Notes under the pieces: model-generated | The model's input: the letters and a program-made list of their open reading frames with translations, nothing else | Told to the model about the DNA's origin: nothing | Databases searched by the model: none | Translations under genes and position numbers: made by a program | NCBI GenBank assembly: GCA_934636425.1 | Contig: CAKUAV010000031.1 | Span: 1-21,964, forward strand | DNA: 21,964 nucleotides | Direction: 5' to 3' | From: an uncultured Clostridia bacterium | GTDB lineage: Bacteria > Bacillota > Clostridia > Christensenellales > Aristaeellaceae | Part shown: positions 1-6,688 of the stretch, piece after piece | Position numbering within the stretch: the first letter of the stretch is position 1 | Layout: each line of letters starts with the position of its first letter

Positions 1-2
1 TT

Positions 3-2318
3 TTATGATTCGCTCAGGCTGTGCTTGACGCGCTCGCTTTCCTCGGCGCGCTTGGCGTTGTTGAAGCGATCCAGCGTGCCCACCAGATAGCCGGTGATGC
101 GGCGAATGCGCTCGAATTTGTGATTGTTCTCGGCGCGGCCGCACTGCGGACAGGTGTCGCCGATGATGCCGTTGTAGCCGCACACAGGGTCGCGGTCGAC
201 CGGATGGTTGATCGAGCCGTAGCCTATGCCGCACTCCTTCATGTAGCGCACAATGCGCTCAAAGGCCTCGAGGTTGGCCGACGCGTTGCCGTCCATCTCG
301 ACATAGGAGATGTGGCCGGCGTTGGTCAGCTCGTGATAGGGCGCTTCCAGACGGATCTTTTTCGCCGCGCTGATGGGGAAATAGACCGGTATGTGGAAGC
401 TGTTGGTGTAGTATTCGTGGTTGGTGACGCCCTCGATCGAGCCGAAAATCTCGCGATCCATGCGCACGAAGCGGCCGGACAGGCCCTCGGCGGGCGTCGC
501 CAGCAGCGTGACGTTCATGTGGAGCTTCTCGCTGTATTCGTCGCAGCGGCGGCGCATATGGCCGATGATCTTCAGACCCAGCGCCTGAGAATCCTCGCTC
601 TCGCCGTGATGCTTGCCGGTGAGCGCCTTGAGCGTCTCGGCCAGGCCGATAAAGCCGACCGACAGCGTGCCGTTCTTGAGCACCTCGCCCACCTCGTCGT
701 TCCAGCTGAGCTTCTCGCTGCCCAGCCACACGCCCTGACCCATCAGGAACGGGCTGTTGTAGACGTGCTTGGCGGCCTGAATCTTGAAGCGCGCCATAAG
801 CTGATCGACGGTGAGGTCGATCAGGCGATCCAGCTCGCTCCAGAAGAAGTCCATGTCGCCCTTCGCGCGGATGGCGATGCGGGGCAGGTTGATCGAGGTG
901 AAGCTCAGGTTGCCGCGGCGATAGGTGATTTCCTGATCGCGGTCATAGACGTTGGCCACGACGCGCGTGCGGCAGCCCATGTAGGCCACCTCGGTCTCGG
1001 GATGACCGGGCTTGTAGTATTTGAGGTTGTACGGCGCGTCCTGGAACGAGAAGTTCGGGAACAGGCGCTTCGAGGAGACGCGGCAGGCCAGATGGAACAG
1101 ATCGTAGTTCGGCTCGCCGGGGTTGAAGTTGATTCCTTCCTTGACGCGGAAAATCTGAATCGGGAAAATCGGCGTTTCGCCGTTGCCCAAACCGCGCTCT
1201 GTGGCCAGGAGCAGATTGCGCATCACCATGCGCGCCTCGGGAGAGGTGTCCATGCCGTAGTTGATCGAGCTGAAGGGCACCTGCGCGCCGGCGCGGGAGT
1301 TCATTGTGTTGAGGTTGTGAATGAGCGCCTCCATGGCCTGATAGGTCGCGCGATCGGTCTCCTTGACGGCGTTTTTGTGCGCGAATTCCTGACAGCGGGC
1401 GATCACATCGTCCTTCATGCCCAGAGCCGCCAGCTCGGTCTGCTCGGCCTGAAGAAACGCGTCGTTCTGCTCGAGCGTGGCGGCAACGCCCTTGGCCTTC
1501 AGCGCGGCGGTATAGCGGCTTACGGCCTCGGAAGCGTCGTCCAATTCGCCGATCAGCTCGGCGGCGCGCGCCATGTTCTCGCGGTAGCGCTTGACGAATG
1601 TCTTCTTCACGCCCTCGGCCATGGCGTAGTCGAAATTGACGATCGACTGGCCGCCGTGCTGGTCGTTCTGGTTGGCCTGAATGGCGATGCAGGCCAGCGC
1701 GGAATAGCTGATGATGTCGTTCGGCTCGCGCAGATAGCCGTGGCCGGTGGAGAAGCCGCCGCGGAAGAGGTCGATCAGGTCGATCTGGCAGCAGGTGGTG
1801 GTCAGCGTCAGGAAGTCCATGTCGTGGATATGGATGTCACCGCAGTGGTGCGCGCGGGCGTGCTCGGGCTTGAGCACAAACAGCTCGTTGAACTCCTTTG
1901 CGCCCTCGGAGCCGTAGCGCAGCATCGCGCCCATGGCGCTGTCGCCGTTGATGTTGGCATTCTCGCGCTTTATGTCGCTGTCGGCGGCCTTTTTGTTGGT
2001 GATGTCGTCGTAAATGCGCATCAGGCGGCTGTTTTTCTCGCGCTCGCGGCAGCGGCGCAGGTGGTAGGCGGCATAGCTGTCGGCCACGTCGTCGAGACCG
2101 GATCGCTTGAGCGTCTTAAAGACGATCTCGTAAACGGCGTCCACGTCCGTGCTCTCGCTCTGCGGAAGACTGTCGACGACGGCGTCGGTCAGGCGGGCGA
2201 TGTCGGTCTCTCCGGGCGTGCGGTTGCTGTCATGAAAGGCTCTGGCAATGGATTTGGAGATCTTCTCGAGTTCGAAGGCGGTCTTGCGCCCGTCCCGCTT
2301 GATGATGGTTTCAGTCAT
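3..2318 (-). CDS. nrdD: Anaerobic (class III) ribonucleoside-triphosphate reductase
   Basis: This enzyme reduces ribonucleoside triphosphates to deoxyribonucleotides without oxygen, using a glycyl radical installed by the activase NrdG. The predicted protein has 771 residues, usual for the family. An ATP-cone allosteric domain occupies roughly residues 1-95 and begins with IIKRDGRK. The catalytic barrel follows. Near the C terminus is a metal-site cluster with Cys713, Cys723 and Cys726 (CGYNG...CPQCG). The glycyl-radical segment RRITGYLVGTLDRF puts the radical glycine at about residue 743. An upstream in-frame ATG at 2336 exists, but GGAGGG lies 7 nt before the ATG at 2318, so I chose that start. 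The stop codon is at 3-5, so the gene is complete. The activase gene nrdG would be expected just beyond the left edge; that is inference. Regulation is probably by NrdR (see the promoter entry). Confidence 0.97.
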   Translation of the reverse strand: MTETIIKRDGRKTAFELEKISKSIARAFHDSNRTPGETDIARLTDAVVDSLPQSESTDVDAVYEIVFKTLKRSGLDDVADSYAAYHLRRCREREKNSRLMRIYDDITNKKAADSDIKRENANINGDSAMGAMLRYGSEGAKEFNELFVLKPEHARAHHCGDIHIHDMDFLTLTTTCCQIDLIDLFRGGFSTGHGYLREPNDIISYSALACIAIQANQNDQHGGQSIVNFDYAMAEGVKKTFVKRYRENMARAAELIGELDDASEAVSRYTAALKAKGVAATLEQNDAFLQAEQTELAALGMKDDVIARCQEFAHKNAVKETDRATYQAMEALIHNLNTMNSRAGAQVPFSSINYGMDTSPEARMVMRNLLLATERGLGNGETPIFPIQIFRVKEGINFNPGEPNYDLFHLACRVSSKRLFPNFSFQDAPYNLKYYKPGHPETEVAYMGCRTRVVANVYDRDQEITYRRGNLSFTSINLPRIAIRAKGDMDFFWSELDRLIDLTVDQLMARFKIQAAKHVYNSPFLMGQGVWLGSEKLSWNDEVGEVLKNGTLSVGFIGLAETLKALTGKHHGESEDSQALGLKIIGHMRRRCDEYSEKLHMNVTLLATPAEGLSGRFVRMDREIFGSIEGVTNHEYYTNSFHIPVYFPISAAKKIRLEAPYHELTNAGHISYVEMDGNASANLEAFERIVRYMKECGIGYGSINHPVDRDPVCGYNGIIGDTCPQCGRAENNHKFERIRRITGYLVGTLDRFNNAKRAEESERVKHSLSES

Positions 2319-2370
2319 GGCAGTTCCCTCCGGCATTTTTAGTCTTCATCTGTTCAATAACACACTAAAA

Positions 2371-2396
2371 GAGCAGGCATCGCTCCCTGCCCGCTC
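2371..2396 (-). promoter_or_regulatory. Hairpin in the nrdD 5' leader, possible attenuator
   Basis: Positions 2371-2379 and 2388-2396 form a 9-bp stem with one G-U pair and an 8-nt loop. On the nrdD transcript the hairpin is followed by UUUUAG, about 50 nt before the start codon. It could be a weak terminator or attenuator, or only a leader structure. No alternative pairing was worked out. Confidence 0.35.
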
Positions 2397-2415
2397 CGGT
2401 GAAGCTCAACGATAT

Positions 2416-2463
2416 ATACATTATATAGTGGTTGACCGCTAAAGTCAATACAACATATAGAAA
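2416..2463 (-). promoter_or_regulatory. nrdD promoter with two NrdR-like boxes
   Basis: On the minus strand, TTGACT (2443-2448) and TATAAT (2420-2425) are separated by exactly 17 bp, so transcription should start near 2412. Two sites resemble the NrdR box ACACWATATATWGTGT. Box 1 at 2416-2431 matches 13 of 16 positions and covers the -10. Box 2 at 2448-2463 matches 11 of 16 and sits against the -35. Their offset is 32 bp, about three helical turns, which is the known arrangement of NrdR operators. The inference is repression of nrdD by NrdR when dNTP/ATP is high. No nrdR gene is in the window. Confidence 0.8.
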
Positions 2464-2604
2464 CCTGTGCGATTTTACAGGGTGTTCGGTTTGCGCCGCG
2501 AGACGAGCGCCGCCCCCAGTAAACAGCACGATTCTCATTGTACGACAGCAAACCGGCTCTGTCAAGGGGGCAGGACGATTTTTGTATGGTTTGACCTTTG
2601 CCCC

Positions 2605-3440
2605 GTCTCGCACTTGGCAGGAGCGCGCTCACCCCTCGTCCTTAAAGCCCCTTTCGTGAGGAAGCGATGCAAGGCTTTGTAGTTCTTTCGCTATGGCCGT
2701 CAAAAGCATGGCCTGCCCCTTTGTACTCGTCTCACACACCGCAGAAGCGCCCTCGCCCCTCGCCCTCAAAGCCCCTTTCGAGAGGAAGCGCCGCAAGGCC
2801 TCGCGGTTCTTTCGCCGCGTCCGTCAAAGTATAGCTGCCCATTTGTCCCGTCTCGCACACCACAGAAGCGCCCTCACCCCTCGTCCTCAAAGCCCCTTTC
2901 GAGAGGAAGCGCCGCAAGGCTTCGCGGTTCTTTCGCCGCGTCCGCCAAAGTATAGCCGCCCGTTCGCCCCGTCTCGCATTTGGCAGAAGCGCCCTCGCCC
3001 CTCGCCCTCAAAGCATCTTTCAAGAGGATACAATGCAGAGCTTCGTGCTTCTTTCGCTATGGCCGTCAAAAGCATGGCCCGCCCATGCGTCCAGTCTCGC
3101 ACTTGGCAGGAGCGCCCTCGCCCCTCGTCCTCAAAGCCCCTTTCGTGAGGAAGCGACGCAATGCTTCGCGGTTCTTTCGCCGCGTCCGTCAAAGTATAGC
3201 CGCCCGTTCGCCCCGTCTCGCACTTGGCAGGAGCGCCCTTGCCCCTCGTCCTCAAAGCCCCTTTCGTGAGGAAGCGACACAATGCTTCGCCGCTTCTTTC
3301 GCTATGGCCGTCAAAAGCATGGCCTGCCCATGCGTCCAGTCTCGCACTCCGCAGAAGCGCCCTTGCCCCTCGTCCTCAAAGCGCCTTTCGAGAGGAAACG
3401 CCGCAAGGCCTCGCGGTTCTTTCGCCGCGTCCGCCCCCAA
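2605..3440. repeat. Tandem array of seven ~121-124 bp units
   Basis: The anchor GTCTCGCAC (with small variants) recurs at 2605, 2729, 2850, 2971, 3094, 3215 and 3339, giving spacings of 124, 121, 121, 123, 121 and 124 bp. Each unit has a shared half (around CTCAAAGCCCCTTTCG and the following GAGGAAGCG) and one of two linkers. Linker A contains GGCCGTCAAAAGCATGGCC and gives the 123-124-bp units. Linker B contains CCGTCAAAGTATAG and gives the 121-bp units. The order is A B B A B A and a last partial B. Several open frames cross the array on both strands, but the 121-bp period is not a multiple of three, so the frame shifts from unit to unit and I do not call a gene. The region from 2470 to 2604 holds nothing else I recognise. 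Confidence 0.9.
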
Positions 3441-3534
3441 AAAACGCGAAACCATTGAGCGATCTGCGCTTGTCTCAACGCAAAATCTCCGCAGGGAGGG
3501 CGGCGTTCAATCGAGCGTTTTGACACGGCGGTAT

Positions 3535-3553
3535 GCCCGGCAATGTGCCGGGC
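3535..3553. terminator. Perfect 8-bp hairpin after the yetF-DUF4363 operon
   Basis: GCCCGGCA and TGCCGGGC pair perfectly around a 3-nt loop, 21 bp past the DUF4363 stop codon. There is no U-tract on either strand, so it may be a transcript-end stabiliser or a weak terminator. The adjoining stretch 3441-3534 holds no recognisable gene. Confidence 0.4.
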
Positions 3554-3573
3554 GAAACAGCGCCGCGAACGGC

Positions 3574-3957
3574 TCAGAAAATATTGCTGATCATGAACTG
3601 CTCCTCGATGAAGAGATGCTCAATGGCCAGCTCGAGCAGCATCATGGAGCGGTGCAGGTCGTCCGTGTCGCCCACTGTGAGATTGGCGTCGGCCTCGGTG
3701 ATCAGCTCGGTCACGGCGTGCAGCGTCTCGTGCGGCGATATGGTCTCCAGCAGCGGCTCGTGCCACGCCCACATATCGGCCATCTGCGTGATCTGCTCGG
3801 CGGCCTCGTCGGTCTTTCCGGCCTCCAGCAGCTTGACGGCGCTGACGCGCATCTCCTCCATTTCCAGCGCGACGTGCCGTATGACCAGCATGCCGGACAC
3901 GCAGATTCCCAGCGACAGCGTCAGCGCAGCCAGCATTGCGATGAGAGAACGCTTCAT
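3574..3957 (-). CDS. DUF4363 family protein
   Basis: This is a 127-residue protein with an N-terminal hydrophobic segment (about residues 5-26, starting MKRSLIAMLAALTLSLG) that is either a membrane anchor or an uncleaved signal. A helical, acidic extracytoplasmic part of about 100 residues follows, ending in LFIEEQFMISNIF. Length, N-terminal anchor and the position directly after a YetF-type gene all fit DUF4363, whose function is unknown. Its ATG lies one base past the yetF stop codon, so the two genes are almost certainly co-transcribed and translationally coupled. The family call rests on recalled pattern, not on a search. Confidence 0.75.
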   Translation of the reverse strand: MKRSLIAMLAALTLSLGICVSGMLVIRHVALEMEEMRVSAVKLLEAGKTDEAAEQITQMADMWAWHEPLLETISPHETLHAVTELITEADANLTVGDTDDLHRSMMLLELAIEHLFIEEQFMISNIF

Positions 3958-3958
3958 A

Positions 3959-4675
3959 TCACCATTTCACCTCGCCCGGGTCGATCGCCTGAAACTGCGT
4001 GACCTTTCCGGCGCGATCCTGTATCGTCATGCGCCCCTGCGTGTCCAGACTGCAAAAGAACACGCCCTCCGCAGCCAGGCGGCGCGCTGACAGCAAACGC
4101 TCGAGCCGCGCCGGAGTCAGCTGCGCCGTGCTGAGATTGCCCGACTGTATGCGGCCGTCCATGATGAGCGTCATGGGCAGCCCCTCATAGCCGGGATCGA
4201 CGCTCATCTCGGCGGCGGTGGGCGGGCGCCTGTCGGCATAGGGGAAGGCGTTGATCGAGCCGTTGGCCTCGACGACGGCGGTTTCCACCTCGGCCGGGTC
4301 GAGTATGCCGGCTGTGCGCAGTCCCTCCAGCACGTCGGCGATTGTCAGGCAGAGCTTTTTCATCTCCTGCTGCTGCCACACGCCCTTCGAAATGATGAGC
4401 GAGGGCTTGCCGGAAAAGAACGAGCGCATCCGGTCGGAGCGCAGGCTCAGCAGCGTGATCGCCGAATGGGCGACGAACAGCGCGGCCACCGGCAGCAGGC
4501 CGTGCAGCAGCGGCGTGGCCACATCGCTCATCGGCGAGGCGACCAGATTGGCGATCAGCATGGTCATGACGAATTCATAGGGCTGGAGCTGCCCCATCTG
4601 GCGCTTGCCCATGGCGCGCGTAAAGGCCACCAGCGCGATGTAGAGCAGCAGCGCGCGGATAAAGAGCGTGAGCAA
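3959..4675 (-). CDS. YetF/DUF421 family membrane protein
   Basis: The predicted protein has 238 residues. About three transmembrane segments fill the first 90 residues. Between TM1 and TM2 lies RAMGKRQMGQLQPYEFV, a YetF/DUF421 signature. The C-terminal half is the soluble YetF domain (SFFSGKPSLIISKG, then VEANGSINAF). Members are inner-membrane proteins of uncertain function, some linked to spore or envelope stress. The longest open frame runs up to 4852, but its first 59 residues do not resemble the family. AGGAGG lies 8 nt before a TTG at 4675, which gives the expected N terminus (LTLFIRALLLYIALVAFTR), so I chose that rare start codon. It forms an operon with the DUF4363 gene. Confidence 0.9.
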   Translation of the reverse strand: MLTLFIRALLLYIALVAFTRAMGKRQMGQLQPYEFVMTMLIANLVASPMSDVATPLLHGLLPVAALFVAHSAITLLSLRSDRMRSFFSGKPSLIISKGVWQQQEMKKLCLTIADVLEGLRTAGILDPAEVETAVVEANGSINAFPYADRRPPTAAEMSVDPGYEGLPMTLIMDGRIQSGNLSTAQLTPARLERLLSARRLAAEGVFFCSLDTQGRMTIQDRAGKVTQFQAIDPGEVKW

Positions 4676-4727
4676 GGACGATTCCTCCTCTCTGTCATGC
4701 CCCTCATTTTGACCGGAAAAGATTAGA

Positions 4728-4756
4728 ATTATACTAGAAAACGGCGTGAAAACGCC
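4728..4756 (-). promoter_or_regulatory. Possible yetF promoter and dyad
   Basis: On the minus strand TATAAT lies at 4728-4733, about 53 nt before the TTG start codon. No good -35 was found at normal spacing. The perfect dyad GGCGT-GAAA-ACGCC at 4743-4756 occupies the place of the spacer and -35, so it may be an activator or repressor site shared with the divergent promoter. Confidence 0.45.
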
Positions 4757-4763
4757 AGAAAAC

Positions 4764-4792
4764 TTGATATTATGGCCGCAAGCGGGTATAAT
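4764..4792 (+). promoter_or_regulatory. Promoter of the zinc-ribbon gene
   Basis: TTGATA (4764-4769) and TATAAT (4787-4792) are 17 bp apart, a near-consensus sigma-A promoter. The start point would be near 4799, giving a leader of about 74 nt with GAAGGAG at 4858-4864. Confidence 0.8.
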
Positions 4793-4872
4793 AAGACCAT
4801 GGAATGAGGCAAGCGACGCCGGCATACAGTTTCCTGTGAGCCGGTTTGACAATGACAGAAGGAGTGAATATT

Positions 4873-5469
4873 ATGGCATTTTTCGATGAACTGAGCAAGA
4901 AGGCGAGCAGCATCGCGGCGTCTACGCAGAAGACCGCCAATGTGATGAAGATTCAGCATCAGATCAGCCAGAAGCAGTCTGAGTTTGACGCGCTGTATCA
5001 TCAGATCGGTCAGATCTATTACAGCTGCCGTCAGCGCGGCGTGCAGCCCGACGAGAGCATCACCGCGCTGTGCGACCGCGTGACCGCGCTCTGTCAGGAG
5101 ATCGAGGCTCTGCGCGCCGAGGTCGACCGCATCCGCAATGTGCGCCGCTGCGCCGCCTGCGGCAAGGTGATCGACCGCAGCGTGAAGTTCTGCCCCAACT
5201 GCGGCGCGAAGGTCAACGAGGAGAGCAAAGAGCCCGCCGAAGCGCCCAAGGCAGAGGAAGCGCCCGAGACCGCCGAGGAACCCAAGGCCGAGGACAGCAA
5301 GGTCTATATCAACTGGCCCAAGGCTGAAGAAAAGCCCGAGGAAAAGCCCGCAGAGCAGCCTGAGGAGAAGCAGGACGACGCGTGCGCTTCCTGCGACGGC
5401 TGTGCGTGCTCCTGCAGCGCCGAGGAAGCGCCCGACAGCGAGAGCGCGGAATCTGACAAGGCCGAGTAA
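4873..5469 (+). CDS. Zinc-ribbon protein with a Cys-rich tail
   Basis: This is a cytoplasmic protein of 198 residues. Residues 1-90 are helical and probably coiled-coil (repeated Q/E/L heptads, e.g. QHQISQKQSEFDALYHQIGQ). A CxxC...CxxC zinc ribbon follows at Cys93, Cys96, Cys107 and Cys110 (CAACGK...CPNCGAK). Residues 115-168 are a low-complexity Glu/Pro/Lys/Ala linker. The tail has five closely spaced cysteines (171, 174, 177, 179, 181; CASCDGCACSC) in an acidic context. The helical-plus-zinc-ribbon layout is common in small Firmicutes proteins of unknown role. The second Cys cluster is unusual and could bind metal. The start at 4873 is chosen because GAAGGAG lies 8 nt upstream and the protein then begins MAFFDELSKK; an upstream ATG at 4846 lacks a site. 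Confidence 0.88.
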   Translation: MAFFDELSKKASSIAASTQKTANVMKIQHQISQKQSEFDALYHQIGQIYYSCRQRGVQPDESITALCDRVTALCQEIEALRAEVDRIRNVRRCAACGKVIDRSVKFCPNCGAKVNEESKEPAEAPKAEEAPETAEEPKAEDSKVYINWPKAEEKPEEKPAEQPEEKQDDACASCDGCACSCSAEEAPDSESAESDKAE

Positions 5470-5545
5470 CGCGCCCGTCAGAGCCAGTTTCAGACGCCTC
5501 ACATGGGGTGGGCGGCTGGGCAGGGCTTTCAAAGACGCATAAAAA

Positions 5546-5577
5546 GAACGGAAGGGGAGAACATCCTCTTCCGTTTC
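5546..5577. terminator. Terminator hairpin, right-hand copy for the minus strand, duplicated by element copy 1
   Basis: AACGGAAGGGGA pairs with TCCTCTTCCGTT (12 bp, one G-U). On the minus strand it is followed directly by CTTTTTATG (5540-5545), so this copy keeps the U-tract for the 5897-6607 gene. On the plus strand it lies 76 bp after the zinc-ribbon gene, between convergent genes. An identical 32-bp copy stands at 5835-5866. Together the two form the direct repeat around the mobile element. Confidence 0.85.
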
Positions 5578-5834
5578 AGCTTGTCAAAAAAGTTTTTGAC
5601 AAGCTGGTGGACGGGAGAGTAAGCTCCCCCGCCACTGCCACCCCTACCAGTTTTTGCTAAAAATCTTTCAGATTTCCGGGCGCAAAAACTGCAAGGAAAC
5701 GATTTTTGCTCTGGAAAATGAGATTTTCCTCCGCAAAAATCGTCCCGCGCCCGCCGTACACGCCGCCGGGCACGATTAAAAGCTCGAGAGAGCTCCGGCC
5801 CTCTCGAGCTCTCCAAGGTTTTTTCGACAGCCTG
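5578..5834 (-). mobile_element. Terminator-associated MITE-like element, copy 1
   Basis: This 257-bp non-coding segment lies between perfect 32-bp direct repeats (5546-5577 and 5835-5866). Read on the minus strand it begins CAGGCTGTCGAAAAAACC and ends in a 13-bp palindromic tip built on AGCTTGTCAAAAA. The ends are imperfect inverted repeats. It carries a hairpin (GCTCGAGAG and CTCTCGAGC, 5782-5809) followed by TTTTAAT on the minus strand. It shares long near-identical stretches with the element at 14234-14485, including the module around TTGCAGTTTTTGCGCCCGG, and shorter blocks with the element at 8127-8467. No protein is encoded, so any movement would depend on a transposase in trans. Confidence 0.8.
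5778..5809 (-). terminator. Terminator carried by the element
   Basis: A perfect 9-bp stem (GCTCGAGAG/CTCTCGAGC) with a 10-nt loop is followed on the minus strand by TTTTAATC. Because the insertion separated the host hairpin at 5835-5866 from its U-tract, this may now be the first functional terminator met by transcripts of the 5897-6607 gene. Confidence 0.65.
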
Positions 5835-5866
5835 GAACGGAAGGGGAGAACATCCTCTTCCGTTTC
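5835..5866. repeat. Second 32-bp copy of the duplicated terminator hairpin
   Basis: This is base-for-base identical to 5546-5577. On the minus strand it lies about 30 bp after the stop codon of the 5897-6607 gene but is followed by the element end instead of U residues. On the plus strand it is followed by TTTCTTTATG. It reads as a target-site duplication. Confidence 0.85.
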
Positions 5867-5896
5867 TTTATGCCATGAAGAATTTCGAGATCGCAT

Positions 5897-6607
5897 TCAC
5901 CAGGCGCTTTCGTCGGAGGCAGCGCTGTCGGCGGTGCTGTCGGCCGGCGCGGCGTTTTCGAGCGCGTCAAGGCGCTTGCGGCGCTGGCCGAGCCCCAGCC
6001 CGAACAGCAGCGCGCCGATCACGGCAATCGCCGCGCCCAGCCCCATCAGCGTGAATCGATCCGAATCGATTGACTTTTTGAAGGCCGCCTCGTCCGCGCC
6101 GCGGTATTTCAGCTGGAGATTCACGACGGTGTAGTCCGCGTTGTCCGCGCCGAACACATCCTCGAAATAGGAATCGAGGAAGCGGCAGAATTCAGCGTCC
6201 AGAGTCCCCGCGCTGACGTACATCGGCATGCGCAGATCGCCGATGTTCTGCGACGAGTCGTTCAGATAATCCTGCACGGTGGAAAACAGCGCGCTTTTGA
6301 GCGGCACCTCGATCGCCGTGACGACCCATTCGTCGTTTGCCAGACCGAAGCCGACGGCGCATTCATAGGAGACGGTTTGCCCGTCCTTTTCGGTGTAGCC
6401 GAACTGATCGAGTATGACGGCGTCTTCGATATAGTAGTTCTTTCCGGTCGACAGCGCGTCTGTGCCGATTGTGGCCGTGTCGAGCGCTTCGGAGGAAATC
6501 GTCAGGCCGGTGACGGCGAAGAACAGGCCCAGAATGATCAGCAGAACGCCCGCAATCAGGCGGAATTTTTCATTTTTGCTCGGGACGACGATCGGAATGA
6601 AGGCCAT
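5897..6607 (-). CDS. Two-TM membrane protein of unknown function
   Basis: The protein has 236 residues and I do not recognise a family. A transmembrane helix lies at about residues 16-37 (RLIAGVLLIILGLFFAVTGL). A soluble domain of about 145 residues, probably extracytoplasmic, follows, then a second helix at about 186-207 (LMGLGAAIAVIGALLFGLGLG), a basic QRRKR stop-transfer and an acidic, Ala/Ser-rich tail. AAAGGAG stands 7 nt before the ATG. Only 81 bp separate it from the upstream oxidoreductase gene, and a strong terminator lies in that gap, so its expression may depend on readthrough or on a promoter I could not see. Confidence 0.8.
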   Translation of the reverse strand: MAFIPIVVPSKNEKFRLIAGVLLIILGLFFAVTGLTISSEALDTATIGTDALSTGKNYYIEDAVILDQFGYTEKDGQTVSYECAVGFGLANDEWVVTAIEVPLKSALFSTVQDYLNDSSQNIGDLRMPMYVSAGTLDAEFCRFLDSYFEDVFGADNADYTVVNLQLKYRGADEAAFKKSIDSDRFTLMGLGAAIAVIGALLFGLGLGQRRKRLDALENAAPADSTADSAASDESAW

Positions 6608-6636
6608 GTCGAGGCTCCTTTCTTTTGCATTGAGCG

Positions 6637-6676
6637 AAAAATCCCCGCCCGGCTTATGAAAAGCTGAACGGGGATT
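6637..6676 (-). terminator. Intrinsic terminator of the oxidoreductase gene
   Basis: AATCCCCG and CGGGGATT (6640-6647 and 6669-6676) form an 8-bp stem around a 21-nt loop, followed on the minus strand by TTTTCGC. It starts 12 bp after the stop codon of the oxidoreductase gene and lies 30 bp before the next start codon. Confidence 0.85.
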
Positions 6677-6688
6677 GAAATCAGACGC

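Noticed and set aside
21..2342. 773-codon open frame on the plus strand, antisense to nrdD
   Set aside because: It is a shadow of nrdD caused by high GC at third positions; it has no ribosome binding site and no recognisable protein pattern.
2605..3440. CRISPR array
   Set aside because: Units are contiguous 121-124-bp tandem copies without short uniform repeats separated by unique spacers, and no cas gene is present.
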